From Glomus cerebriforme (lineage: Eukaryota > Glomeromycota > Glomeromycetes > Glomerales > Glomeraceae): a stretch of DNA of 23,220 bases. Below are positions 1 to 8,678 of the stretch, one piece after another; position 1 is the stretch's first letter, and every line of letters starts with the position of its first letter. The notes beneath the pieces are model-generated. The model was not told where the DNA came from. It searched no databases and saw only the letters and a program-made list of their open reading frames with translations. Location of the stretch: NCBI GenBank assembly GCA_003550305.1, contig QKYT01000476.1:1-23220 (forward strand). Direction: 5' to 3'. Both the position numbers and the translations under genes were made by a program.

Positions 1-1769
1 TTTTCTTCATTTATTATTTCAGTTATAAGGCGAGCCATCAGACGAGGACGACCAACAAGATATTTACTATCTTCAATATCGTCAATTTTACAGTCTGACA
101 AATCAAGATAACGCATAATGTAGGCTTCAACACCTTTACTGTCTGTTGTATTGAAGTTAATTATATATTTTGCCTTATTTCCTTTNCCGATANNACTTTG
201 GATATCACTGCCCNGTTTAAGAGTAAATGCGGTGCCAGCGATTACTATTGAAATTTCAAACAGTCTAAGAATCTCAATCATTGGCGTTAATAAACCACGT
301 GGATGTTTGTTTATATTGCGAAAATAACCACTGAAAAGTTTATTGCTGGCAACATTAGATTCATCAATGGCAAAAATAAGTGATTTTTGACCGGGTAATT
401 TATCCTGTTATATATATTGCAAATAAATTAAAATGTACATTATAAGAGTAACATTAATTTAATCAATAGATTATTACCTTTAAGTGTCTTAAAGTAGATG
501 AAATAATTGAAATCAGGTCATCAAAGTCACATCCAAAAAGCCTCAATTCATTTCTAATACTTGCGATACATTCTTGTCCGCCGTTGAGCTGGGATAGAAG
601 ATAGTCACGAGGTGTAATACCTGGAAACTTCTTTTTGAGAAGAATGAGATAGAGAACCCGTGCAGTAAATTCTAAAATGATAAGTCGCTTTGCTTTTTCT
701 CTAGCAGAGTTATTAATAGTATCGTTATATGGTCCAAAGGCTGAACCTATTGATGCAACAAGCTGTGCAAAATTACGATCCGCTGTTGGCTCATAATCCC
801 GATTAATATCTGAAGATGGCCTACACTCCACATACACTACGTAGATACCATTTTCATTCATAGACATATCAAAAATTGCTCTAGTTTTGCCAGCTCCAGA
901 AACGGCATAAAGCAAATAGCAAGCTTTGGTTTCATTTTTTAAATCGTCGATAAGCTTTCTGCCCGTATCAGTAGTCTCTACATCTAAACGCATATCTACA
1001 TATTCCCTACTGCTAATTGGTATATCTCTTTTGTAGAAACGCCCGGCAATATTAGAAGTAGGATAAAGTTCTGGGGGTCTGTCAAGAGGGATTTTCTCTT
1101 CAAGGTCGACAATCAAACTTTCAAGCGTAGGGATATCCTTTTTTCGTTTTGGTTTTGTGTCAACAAATTCTATGTCAACAGATTCTATAGTTGCGAATGT
1201 CATCAACCGTTAGTAGTATATTCTAGTGTTTTGAGCTCATCATTGTGTCAAAAACATACCTGAATCTGCGTATCGTTTTTGTCCAGTAGCTAAGAATAAT
1301 TAAAAAAAAAGGAGATCAGACCAAATCAATATTTTGTTACTGCAAATTTCTTGTTCGAGAGGTAAAACGTTGGGAGACACTTACCAGTGGAGGTGGAAAC
1401 AATGAAGACATGGATGTTCTCTTCTTCCTCTTCGCTCATCTTAATAAAATAACTTTTAAGCTTGTTTTTACCGACCATCTTTTCGCCTCCGAGTTTTTCT
1501 TTGATGTCACTTTCAGTAAATTCTTTAAGATTGTTTTCTTCTTCATTAACCTTCTTGCCGTCAACTTTCCAAAGATCAATATATTCAGAACTTGAAGTTA
1601 TATCTTTTATGATTTGCCTACGAAAGAGCTTCTCTTTTAAGTGTGAAACTTTAAAATCGACAAACTTAATTTTAACTTTATCATCGGTATCATATTCTTC
1701 GCCAATATCTTCGGTGAAACTTTTTTCGGAGGCTCGTCCTAGAATCAAACAATTAAGCGACAACATCAT
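1..1769 (-). CDS. Crinkler (CRN)-type protein with P-loop NTPase domain (3' end outside window)
   Basis: I join four exons: 1385-1769, 1260-1289, 478-1184 and 1-404 (continuing off the edge). Introns 1290-1384, 1185-1259 and 405-477 have GT-AG ends and matching phases (1, 1, 0); intron 2 has a TACTAAC branch site. Residues 1-118 form a CRN-type ubiquitin-like domain starting MMLSLNCLILG and ending at IHVFIV, the fungal counterpart of the HVLV motif of oomycete CRNs. Residues 232-239 (AVSGAGKT) are a Walker A loop, 383-390 (LIFAIDES) a Walker B strand and 427-434 (IVIAGTAF) a sensor-1-like strand. A VGRPRLMAR segment near the edge is typical of CRN ATPase modules. Known CRNs are often secreted or nuclear effectors, frequently ending in a nuclease domain that would lie outside this window. 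An in-frame ATG at 1883 exists, but it sits about 20 bases from the TATA box and precedes the family start, so I chose 1769. The function is inferred from the family. Confidence 0.8.
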
Positions 1770-1901
1770 TTCGTTCCTGTAATTTTTCAGAAAAGTTTCT
1801 AGAAAATTTGAGCAGAGAATTTCTTGTGAAAGTTTAAGAAATGAGAGAAGTCTAAGATATATATACTTTTCTGGATACATCATGATTAATTATAAAATGA
1901 T

Positions 1902-1910
1902 CTTTATAAA
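1902..1910 (-). promoter_or_regulatory. TATA box of the CRN-type gene
   Basis: TTTATAAAG on the minus strand lies about 135 bases upstream of the chosen start codon (1769). This spacing is close to that of the other TATA boxes in the window and argues against the upstream ATG at 1883. Confidence 0.45.
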
Positions 1911-2751
1911 CTCTTAATTGGTGACACGANATATGATATAATGATTGATATAATGATATAAACGATATAAGCATAGTAAAAAAAAGGTTATAAAATTAAT
2001 TTATCNGCAAGCGAAAAAAAGTGATTCATTCGATTTTATTGTTACTCAGATTGCATTCACAAGGTATTTATTAATTATTCGGTTGTACAGTTGATCAGTT
2101 GATGTTGCAACACAATTAGTAGCCAATAAAATTAATTTCAAGTTATGTCATAACGATATATTAATTAATAACTTTTTTTTTCTTACTCCGACCACCAAGC
2201 CGTCGTGCATTTTCTCCGAGCATGAACTCATTAAAAAGAAACNGATCTACCGCAGTTTAAGAAGTGATTAAAGTCCGGANGAGACACTTCACAATTAAGG
2301 TATGAATGAAATATATTTTTTCGGCTGTGACCGTGCATTTGCAAGGGGGTGTTTAAAGCTAATATCTATTTTTTGTTCAGAAATTTCGAGGACCTTATTA
2401 AGCGGAGAACATAAGCTTTTGGTGAGTTTTAACTAAGGTCAACATTGTTAACTTATTTCTGACTCTGACTGACGACCATTTTATTCTATCTAGAATATTG
2501 ATATGAAATCGGATTAGAGTTAATGTTGGGATATTGTGCTAGTATATAGATAGCTTAGATGATTGAAACACAGGCATTAGTATAGAGACGCCATTTCACT
2601 TTGTAAAACGTTTATGTATTTTCGAATCTTGTAATTTATTTTTTTGCATCAATAAATCAGTAATCCTGATCGTGACATTTTGTCCCGGTTTTTTATCTAT
2701 GCTAACGAAGTTTTGAATTAATCCGTTTTATATAAAAAATTATTATCGAAC
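1911..2751. other. Intergenic region between divergent genes
   Basis: I see no convincing coding sequence. The stretch separates the minus-strand CRN-type gene from the plus-strand coiled-coil gene, so it probably holds both promoters. At about 1930-1968 there is a short imperfect repetition of GATATAATGA-like words. A TTTATATAAAA word at about 2726 lies only about 25 bases before the ATG at 2752, too close to be an ordinary TATA box unless the start codon is further downstream. Several N bases interrupt the region. Confidence 0.5.
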
Positions 2752-4344
2752 ATGCAATCCACTGATTCATTGAGAGAATTAAATGCCAAGCTCTTAACTG
2801 AGATTGCCGAGCTTAGGAAGGAGAATGCTGAGATTCCCGAACTTAGAGAGAAGTTACTAAAGTTTGCTGAGGTTGAGGCTGAGAATGCGAGGTTGAAGCA
2901 AATTATTGAAGAGAATACAAGGCGTGATGCTGAGAATGCTGAACTCAAGTCTAGAGTTGGAGAGCTTGAGGCTAGACTTGCATTATTAGAACAAGGTTCA
3001 GCAGTGGATGGGATGGCGTCGTCATTTGGTCAGACACAAAATGGTGAAAAAGTGATGCCAGTGGTGATGGTGCCAACTGTTGATGAACCCAATTCTGTAA
3101 TAGACCAGCTCAACAATGAAGTAGGACAAGCACCTAATGACCTTGATGGTAACGATGAGGAAATGGTCGATTTCTTGGATGAGGCGCATAAGCGAAGCAT
3201 TAGCAATGAGATTAGAGAGAGGAGGCGGGAAAAGAAGCAGAGAGATCAAGAGGCACCTGTAATTTCTCAGGACGTGACTAAAATTCCTGAGATCACAGAC
3301 ATGTTAACTTCAGAGCAAGACGAGCAAGACTTACCACAATCTTATGAGGCTAGTTCTGAGAGCATAAGATCCGCATCTTGCGTCTTATCAAAGCAACCGC
3401 AAGTTAATGCATCCAAATTAACATGTAATNTTGAAAACCGTGAAGATTCTTCACGATCAGAGTCATGTGACATGGAGGAACTTAAATCCGATCAGCATGA
3501 AGAAGTTATTGCCAAGTTGGATAAAAATATAATTGTGGAACAGGAGTTAAAGCAACAGTTATCNTCACCTGCACATACAACTATGTCAGATCAAACTTTA
3601 GAAGAACAGGATCCATCTTCAGATACCNCACAAAATATAGTTTTCATGTTCAGGAAAGCTAATAAGTTTGGCCAAGAAGCAATTTTATACTGGTACTACT
3701 TTATAGAAAAATATGACAAAAGGATTGATAACCTTGTTGCTGGTGNAGTTAAGAAAAAAACCGCAACATCTGAAGTATATCAAGAAATCAAACGACTTTT
3801 ACCTGATATAACGGACGTGAATTTGCGTCAAAAAATTCTTAGAGCTAGAAAATTATATAAGTTGTTCAATACGTTAGGAATAGATAAAATTAAACAGGTC
3901 ACTTATAGCGCAGATGCCATTTCGAGTCTCAATTACCCACAAATCCAAAATATTATAGATTATGTAAATTCAGTGGTAAGTTCACACAATGAAACCGTGA
4001 AGATTCTTCACGATCAGAGTCATGTGACTTTGAAAACCATTTCCTTGAGGAACGATCAGATTAAGGCTGTAAATACATCAGCAAATATATTATCTGCATC
4101 TTCCTCCAGTCAATCTAATCCAACTTATGACCGCGCCTATTTTCGCAACAAAACATTGGATCAATACCCTACTTTATATAGGGAATTTAGTAGTGAAAAT
4201 TTTGATTATTACGGAATTACTGACGAGAAATNATGTCCATTATGCGAATTAGAGCATGGTGATGAGGAAAGCATAGAAGGTACATATAAAGCNGAAACCT
4301 ATTTTATTAAATGTGAACAGCGCGAAATTGAGATAGTTGCATAG
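2752..4344 (+). CDS. Coiled-coil protein with zinc-ribbon-like C-terminus, unknown function
   Basis: Single-exon ORF of 530 residues. Residues 1-85 are a strong coiled coil rich in Leu, Glu and Lys, with repeated AEN steps. Residues about 153-163 (RERRREKKQ) are a basic cluster that could act as a nuclear localisation signal. A Ser/Glu-rich low-complexity stretch follows. Residues about 294-405 form a helical, aromatic block (FRKANKFGQEAILYWYYF, then KRLLPDITDVNLRQKI). I associate this layout with a lineage-specific multicopy family in Rhizophagus; its role is unknown. The tail has C495-P-L-C498, H502 and C521, a possible metal site. Ns fall in five codons; the one at 4231 (TNA) could be Leu, Ser or stop. 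The ORF contains two copies of a 37-base repeat read in different frames (see findings). Confidence 0.75.
   Translation: MQSTDSLRELNAKLLTEIAELRKENAEIPELREKLLKFAEVEAENARLKQIIEENTRRDAENAELKSRVGELEARLALLEQGSAVDGMASSFGQTQNGEKVMPVVMVPTVDEPNSVIDQLNNEVGQAPNDLDGNDEEMVDFLDEAHKRSISNEIRERRREKKQRDQEAPVISQDVTKIPEITDMLTSEQDEQDLPQSYEASSESIRSASCVLSKQPQVNASKLTCNXENREDSSRSESCDMEELKSDQHEEVIAKLDKNIIVEQELKQQLXSPAHTTMSDQTLEEQDPSSDTXQNIVFMFRKANKFGQEAILYWYYFIEKYDKRIDNLVAGXVKKKTATSEVYQEIKRLLPDITDVNLRQKILRARKLYKLFNTLGIDKIKQVTYSADAISSLNYPQIQNIIDYVNSVVSSHNETVKILHDQSHVTLKTISLRNDQIKAVNTSANILSASSSSQSNPTYDRAYFRNKTLDQYPTLYREFSSENFDYYGITDEKXCPLCELEHGDEESIEGTYKXETYFIKCEQREIEIVA
3435..3471 (+). repeat. 37-bp direct repeat, copy 1
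   Basis: This stretch is identical to 3992-4028, 557 bases downstream in the same ORF. The distance is not a multiple of three, so the copies are translated differently. Both carry the palindrome GTGAAGATTCTTCAC. Confidence 0.9.
3992..4028 (+). repeat. 37-bp direct repeat, copy 2
   Basis: Exact copy of 3435-3471. Here it encodes TVKILHDQSHVT, whereas copy 1 encodes NREDSSRSESCD. It lies just after the conserved helical block of the protein. Confidence 0.9.
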
Positions 4345-4443
4345 TCAGACTACATTTGCTAACTAACNCTTTATTATTTATTTTTTTATACACGCCAACT
4401 ATTACCTAATTAGATTGATTTACAATTATAAAAAAAAGGCAAC

Positions 4444-4962
4444 ATGACCAAGTCCGATAAAATATTAACTCCCGAATATNTGGATTGGCATGCCGAATTA
4501 AGTGGGTTACCAAGTGTTTTGNCAGATAAGATTCATACCAAATTATANAAAAGATATAAAAAAGAAACTGGATGTGAGCCATGGCAATTATCAGAAGCTG
4601 TGATAAATACATCAGCAAAGCCTCAGATCTCTGATTTCAAGCCCATCACTTTCGAAGCCAAACCCGATCCAGAATTAATTATCAAATCCGTCTTAGAGCA
4701 CTTCCCATACTTGAAATTCGGAAATAGTTTCAGAGGGATTGATAATTATGATTTTACATCACTTCAGCCGTGGAGCTCACCATGTCCTATTTGCAATGGA
4801 ATACATGGGAATTATGGATTACATGGCTCATGGTACTGCGAAAATGGGAATCGGCTCCCTTATAATCCTGAATTAGCGAAGTTGTATTCCCAAGACAAAT
4901 TGGAATATTGCCTTACCTGCAACACTTCAAGCATTAAACTCAAGTTCGCAATTATAGCATAG
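4444..4962 (+). CDS. Protein with CPxCxxxH...CxxC zinc-ribbon-like tail, unknown function
   Basis: ORF of 172 residues on the same strand as the preceding coiled-coil gene, 99 bases after its stop. The N-terminal part (DWHAELSGLPSVL..KIHTKL.KRYKKETGCEPWQLSE) reads as a helical domain I cannot assign. The C-terminal half has C114-P-I-C117, H121, C132, C156 and C159, spaced like a zinc ribbon or knuckle. Some helicase-primase proteins have a comparable CPICxxxH element, but no polymerase or helicase motifs are present, so I make no functional claim. The CPxCxxxH element matches the tail of the upstream gene. Three N bases lie in the coding region; one makes a TAN codon (Tyr or stop), so intactness is not fully proven. 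Confidence 0.65.
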   Translation: MTKSDKILTPEYXDWHAELSGLPSVLXDKIHTKLXKRYKKETGCEPWQLSEAVINTSAKPQISDFKPITFEAKPDPELIIKSVLEHFPYLKFGNSFRGIDNYDFTSLQPWSSPCPICNGIHGNYGLHGSWYCENGNRLPYNPELAKLYSQDKLEYCLTCNTSSIKLKFAIIA

Positions 4963-5053
4963 CCGGTCATGTGGACCCGATCACCTGAAATACTCCGGTA
5001 AATTCTTGCCGAAGAATAGGGGCTGTTAGCAAGGTAGCCCATCAGAGCTTGAT

Positions 5054-5928
5054 TTATTGAAATTTCGCATTGTTTATTAAATCAAACCCGAGTTTATCGT
5101 ATTCGAAAAGATTTAAACCTTTCACAGGATGAGCTAGAGCATCCAATAATGCATTGTGTTCTAATACACCAAATGAATTAGATCTAGAAAAGCGATAAAT
5201 AATCCATTTTTTGCTTGATCAGATATATTGGGAAGGCGCATGGTAAATAGCCTAAGAAGGATAAAACGTTGACGAGCTTCCCAGTTTCGATAAAGCTTTT
5301 TCCAAGCATCTTTACCAAAATCTTTTTTATAATCCCATCCGTCATATAATTTGCTAGAAAACACATCATCATCTTCGATATCATCATCTTCTTCGTTGTC
5401 ATTATCGAACAGCCAGAATTCATCGTTATCAACATCAGTATCGGCGCCTAACCCAAATTTATTATTACCGTCACTAGGACCGAAAACGATTAGTAAGCTT
5501 TGTTCCATAGCTGGAGAGATATTTACTAAAAAATACTTATCTTTAATTTACGTTCAAAAACCTCTTCACCTAGTCGAGCCAGAACAATTCTTCGAATCAG
5601 GTGCCAAAGCATAAGTAGTATCATGAATGTTTGGTCATGGTAAGTGAAAATATTTTGAATCACGTGGTTTATTCTTCTCAGATCCGCAGAATATTCTACA
5701 GTATTATTATGTCACCAGCATCCGCAGTCATTATTTTTAGAGGATCTATTAATAACCCTATACTGATGAACTTTCCCCAGCGCCAAGCCGAAAGAAGTTC
5801 TGGTATATTCTATCTCGCTCATTACGCAGTTCTGAATTACTAATACATCCCTGATTTACATTTTGCGGATCGTAAGACAGGATGTCGTTAAAAAGAAATT
5901 CAAAAATGGAAATAGAGCCGATTAGAAT
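5054..5928 (-). pseudogene. Decayed gene of unknown family with an acidic N-terminal part and frame changes
   Basis: The clearest piece runs 5508 to about 5207: 115 codons from ATG 5508 with an Asp/Glu-rich run (residues about 24-48), then GWDYKKDFGKDAWKKLYRNW and FILLRLFTMRLPNISDQAK. At a six-A run (minus strand, 5207-5212) the sense continues in the -1 frame, WIIYRFSRSNSFGVLEHNAL and on to a TAA at 5054-5056. Upstream, 5928 to about 5540 also reads like protein in shifting frames: IFEFLFNDILSYDPQNVNQG, then GKFISIGLLIDPLKIMTADA, then HLIRRIVLARLGEEVFERKL. This upstream reading carries at least one stop and one or more frame changes. I read the whole as one decayed gene, or a decayed gene joined to a younger one starting at 5508. 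No function recognised. Confidence 0.55.
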
Positions 5929-6472
5929 CTATGATTTGCAGATCCTCAGATAAATGGTAAGTTTTTATTATCCTACTGATGTTAGCGCATTGAAATTACG
6001 TATATAGGTTAATCATATATTAATCCGTTTTTGAATAGGAATTAGTGATACATGTGCGATTCGTCATCTACAGATCTCGATCCATTTCATTTTATATTCC
6101 TTTTTTGTGATTACAATGGAAATAAGGGTTGAACTCAAAGAAAGATGCGCCACATGCACCACATGCGATCTTCTGTTTTGCAAGAGATCTTAGAAATAAA
6201 TGGAAAATTTTGAGACATGGCATTGCTCTATTAGTATTAATATTAAGTTGTCATAAAACGGTAATTCGTCAGATTTAATTTTAAGCCGTATTGTTAAATT
6301 CAGGAAGAGACATTTGTTATTATTAGATGTATTATATTAGACGGGATCCAGGCTGTGGCTTTAGGTGAAAAAAAAAATATAATTATGAAAAAAATGTAAT
6401 AATGACAAGTACGCAACGTAATTTTTTATTAAATCGGGTTAAATTCTCTTTTCGCACGTAATAGGCATACAG
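5929..6472. other. Intergenic, no gene seen
   Basis: AT-rich DNA with frequent stops on both strands. I see no repeat of note and no coding signal between the decayed minus-strand gene and the promoter of the gene at 6598. Confidence 0.5.
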
Positions 6473-6480
6473 TATAAAAT
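6473..6480 (+). promoter_or_regulatory. TATA box of the 6598 gene
   Basis: TATAAAAT lies 118 bases before the ATG at 6598, in an otherwise gene-free stretch. Confidence 0.45.
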
Positions 6481-6597
6481 AAACCTTTTTCTCAGCACAT
6501 TCACGCAAGATAACTATTGCTAAAAAATTATCTAAAAAAATCTGATTTGATCCACCAATAATCTCTTAATAAAATTACTACGCATCACCACTTTATT

Positions 6598-7479
6598 ATG
6601 TCCAGTTTGGCATTATTCAACTCTTCTGGAAGCATGCCATTTTTGGCATTGATCGCGTTTTTTTTGCTTATTGGTCCAGTGTTATTCATGGGGATCGCTA
6701 CCATGTGGTCAAATATCAAACAGAAGGTCTCTGATGAACTCTATGCACGTGCCATCGAAATTGTCGATTATCTTGATACACCGGAAATAGAAAAGACCTT
6801 TACTGAATTTGACGATAAGCTCACCGCAAAAGTCGACACAAGTATTTCCAATTTTAAATCCACATTCATTGCGGAAATCAGTAGAATTTATGCTGAAATC
6901 GATGGTAAACTTACTGCGGAAGCTGAAAAAATCAAGGCACGTGATGGTGATTTCACCAAGGAGGCGCAGAAAATCTTATCAATGGTCAATAATATGATCA
7001 CAAGACTTGATAATGTCGAAGAAGCCTGCCGTAATGATTTTGCCTCAGTTAATGCTTCTATTGAAGCTCTTCAAAATGGATTAATTCAATGTTATACACT
7101 TAATAGAAGAATCCAGCCAGTCAAAACCGACCAACAAAGTGTATCGAACCATTCTGAAGCATCATCCAGAAGTTCATCTAGCTCGGGCCCAATAACATTC
7201 AAGGGTATTAGCTTAACTATCTGGACTCAATTCAAGGAAGTTTTCGATAAAATTAAGGCAGAAAAAAGATTTAACTTAAAAGAAATGTGTCTTCATGTAG
7301 CAATGGAAATTCGTGAATTAGGTGGGAATATTAAGAAAGTTACGGTTCAAGAGATTTATGAAAGAAATATCAAGAAGAAGGATGGTTACATTAGTACCTT
7401 AGATGATATTGGTTTATGGTTAGATAGTAAACTTAGTGTAAATAATAATGCAAGTAGTTCAAATAATAATGCGGAGTAG
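6598..7479 (+). CDS. Membrane-anchored coiled-coil protein, unknown function
   Basis: Intact single-exon ORF of 293 residues. Residues about 13-34 (MPFLALIAFFLLIGPVLFMG) are one hydrophobic segment near the N-terminus, suited to a signal anchor. Residues about 40-165 are a long amphipathic helix or coiled coil (EIVDYLDTPEIEKTF, KLTAKVDTSISNFKS, KIKARDGDFTKEAQK). A Ser-rich linker (about 178-193) leads to a compact C-terminal part (194-278; TIWTQFKEVFDKIKAEKRFN, MEIRELGGNIKKVTVQEIYE) and an Asn/Ser tail. The architecture suggests a membrane-tethered oligomer with a globular head. I do not recognise the head domain. A 3' block with an AATAAA signal that recurs downstream of the gene at 8086 follows the stop. 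Confidence 0.75.
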   Translation: MSSLALFNSSGSMPFLALIAFFLLIGPVLFMGIATMWSNIKQKVSDELYARAIEIVDYLDTPEIEKTFTEFDDKLTAKVDTSISNFKSTFIAEISRIYAEIDGKLTAEAEKIKARDGDFTKEAQKILSMVNNMITRLDNVEEACRNDFASVNASIEALQNGLIQCYTLNRRIQPVKTDQQSVSNHSEASSRSSSSSGPITFKGISLTIWTQFKEVFDKIKAEKRFNLKEMCLHVAMEIRELGGNIKKVTVQEIYERNIKKKDGYISTLDDIGLWLDSKLSVNNNASSSNNNAE

Positions 7480-7520
7480 TGAGAAGGAACCGCCATATTA
7501 TTGATCCAGGGGCCGGCGTG

Positions 7521-7598
7521 ATTCCTCCCTTTAAACGTGATCTACTCCAATATCTTTTATTAGTTTCATTTTTTACTTAGCTGGCCGGCCCTTTCTCA
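7521..7598 (+). repeat. Duplicated 3'-flank block, copy 1 (with poly(A) signal just after)
   Basis: About 78 bases nearly identical to 8600-8678, with a few substitutions and one single-base indel. It includes the 8-base palindrome GGCCGGCC. AATAAA follows at 7609-7614. It lies 41 bases after the stop of the 6598 gene, so it is probably its 3' untranslated region. Weaker similarity between the two copies continues past the poly(A) signal. Confidence 0.85.
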
Positions 7599-7608
7599 TG
7601 TACTTTGT

Positions 7609-7614
7609 AATAAA
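7609..7614 (+). terminator. Poly(A) signal of the 6598 gene
   Basis: AATAAA lies 130 bases after the stop codon at 7479, directly after the duplicated block. The second copy of the block is followed by the same signal. Confidence 0.5.
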
Positions 7615-7702
7615 GAATGTCTTGATTGATTTTTTAAAACGTGTGTTTTACAAATGTAAATATAAATCTATACATGTGTTATTCAGGTGATTATTAACTC
7701 TG

Positions 7703-7868
7703 AACTAAATGATTCCCGATTTATACTTTCATTTGAGAGAAATACATGATAGTGTCATTATACGTATAAACAATCAAACAACTAAATGATTCCCGTTATA
7801 TACCTTCATTTGAGAGAGCGACATTATGCGTGTAAACAAACGAAACTGAATGATTCCCGTTTTATGCC
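7703..7868 (+). repeat. Degenerate tandem repeat, about 2.4 units of 64-77 bp
   Basis: Units start at 7703, 7780 and 7844 with AACTAAATGATTCCCG or AACTGAATGATTCCCG. Units 1 and 2 share the later word CTTCATTTGAGAGA and a conserved CATTATRCGTRTAAACAA stretch; unit 3 is cut short. The array lies about 120 bases upstream of the TATA box of the gene at 8086 and could be part of its upstream region. Confidence 0.85.
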
Positions 7869-7983
7869 AATATGTATTTTGAGCATCTAATTGTGATAAT
7901 ATAAATATGATAATCAATGGCGCGATAAATCAACAGTCATTTTGATGAGTCAATTTCATTGTGCGATAATTTTTGTAAATTAC

Positions 7984-7994
7984 TATATATAAAG
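7984..7994 (+). promoter_or_regulatory. TATA box of the 8086 gene
   Basis: TATATATAAAG lies about 92 bases before the ATG at 8086. A pyrimidine-rich tract (CTGCTCTCTTTGA) before the start codon is common at fungal transcription starts. Confidence 0.55.
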
Positions 7995-8085
7995 GTTTTA
8001 TTCTCAGCCCACTTTTTAACTACCAAATTCAAATAAAATTCTTTCTGTTCAACTGCTCTCTTTGATTTTTTTTATAAAGTTAACC

Positions 8086-8316
8086 ATGTCAGGAAGAAAT
8101 AAGAATTCAGGAAGAAATAACAATGATAATAGGGTGCCAGACTTAGTTCCGCCTAGTCCTACTCCTTCACGAGAAAATACGGAGGACCTTATTCAAAATG
8201 CACAAGATCTTATTAGTGATATTAGAAACAATCCTCCTAACCGTGTTGATAACGTAGAAATTAAGGGTACTGATGATTCAAAGACCAAAGAAGAATGGAG
8301 TAAAGACCCACAATGA
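8086..8316 (+). CDS. Small Asn/Ser/Pro-rich hydrophilic protein, unknown function
   Basis: ORF of 76 residues from the ATG at 8086 (MSGRNKNSGRNN). An upstream in-frame start at 8062 is possible but would add only a short hydrophobic stretch. It has an Asn/Arg-rich start, a PPSPTPSRE proline segment with S/T-P sites, and a short acidic helix (EDLIQNAQDLISDI). It has no signal peptide and looks disordered. The support is a good TATA box, a 5' leader of plausible length, and a 3' block matching that of the 6598 gene about 280 bases downstream. Confidence 0.5.
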   Translation: MSGRNKNSGRNNNDNRVPDLVPPSPTPSRENTEDLIQNAQDLISDIRNNPPNRVDNVEIKGTDDSKTKEEWSKDPQ

Positions 8317-8599
8317 AAATTATTCCATAAATTTTAAAAAAGGTTCGCTTGGTGATTGATCCTTTTTATTCTAATTATATTTTTATATTGAATGCTTTTT
8401 TTTTACTATTTCATTTAATAGTACCACTTTTTTAGTGAATATTTTCTCTCGCTAATCATATATTAGTTTAGCCCAATTGAAAAACTAAAATTAATAGTAT
8501 AATGGGATTTTTTTTTTATTGTTTATGTAATATGTGTTCCAGAGTTTTTCTATATCACCAAAAAACTACTATAAATCACAATGAATTATTTCGTGTTTT
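8317..8599. other. AT-rich 3' flank, no gene seen
   Basis: This stretch has long T and A runs and no open frame of note. It separates the small gene at 8086 from the second copy of the 3' block and may be its 3' untranslated region. Confidence 0.4.
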
Positions 8600-8678
8600 A
8601 TTCCTCCCTTTAAACGAGATCTACTCCAATATCTTTTATTAGTTTCATTTTATTACTTAGCCGGCCGGCTCTTTCTCA
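8600..8678 (+). repeat. Duplicated 3'-flank block, copy 2
   Basis: Near-identical to 7521-7598, 1,079 bases downstream. The GGCCGGC core is kept in altered form (CCGGCCGGCT). AATAAA follows at 8697-8702. This is the first poly(A)-like context after the gene at 8086. Confidence 0.85.

Noticed and set aside
1410..1782. Two plus-strand open frames rich in Phe, Leu and Ser
   Set aside because: They are antisense to exon 1 of the CRN-type gene, which has splice support and a domain match.
1770..1883. N-terminal extension of the CRN-type gene from ATG 1883 (MMYPEKYIYLRLL...)
   Set aside because: It starts about 20 bases from the TATA box and adds a stretch not found in the CRN domain; the family start is MMLSLNCLIL.
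3022..3249. Minus-strand open frame of 75 codons
   Set aside because: Mirror of the low-complexity Asp/Glu part of the coiled-coil gene; no independent signal.
5351..5843. Plus-strand frames with a poly-Ser run and MVMVSENILNH...
   Set aside because: The poly-Ser is the reverse of the acidic Asp/Glu run, and the second frame mirrors the decayed minus-strand gene.
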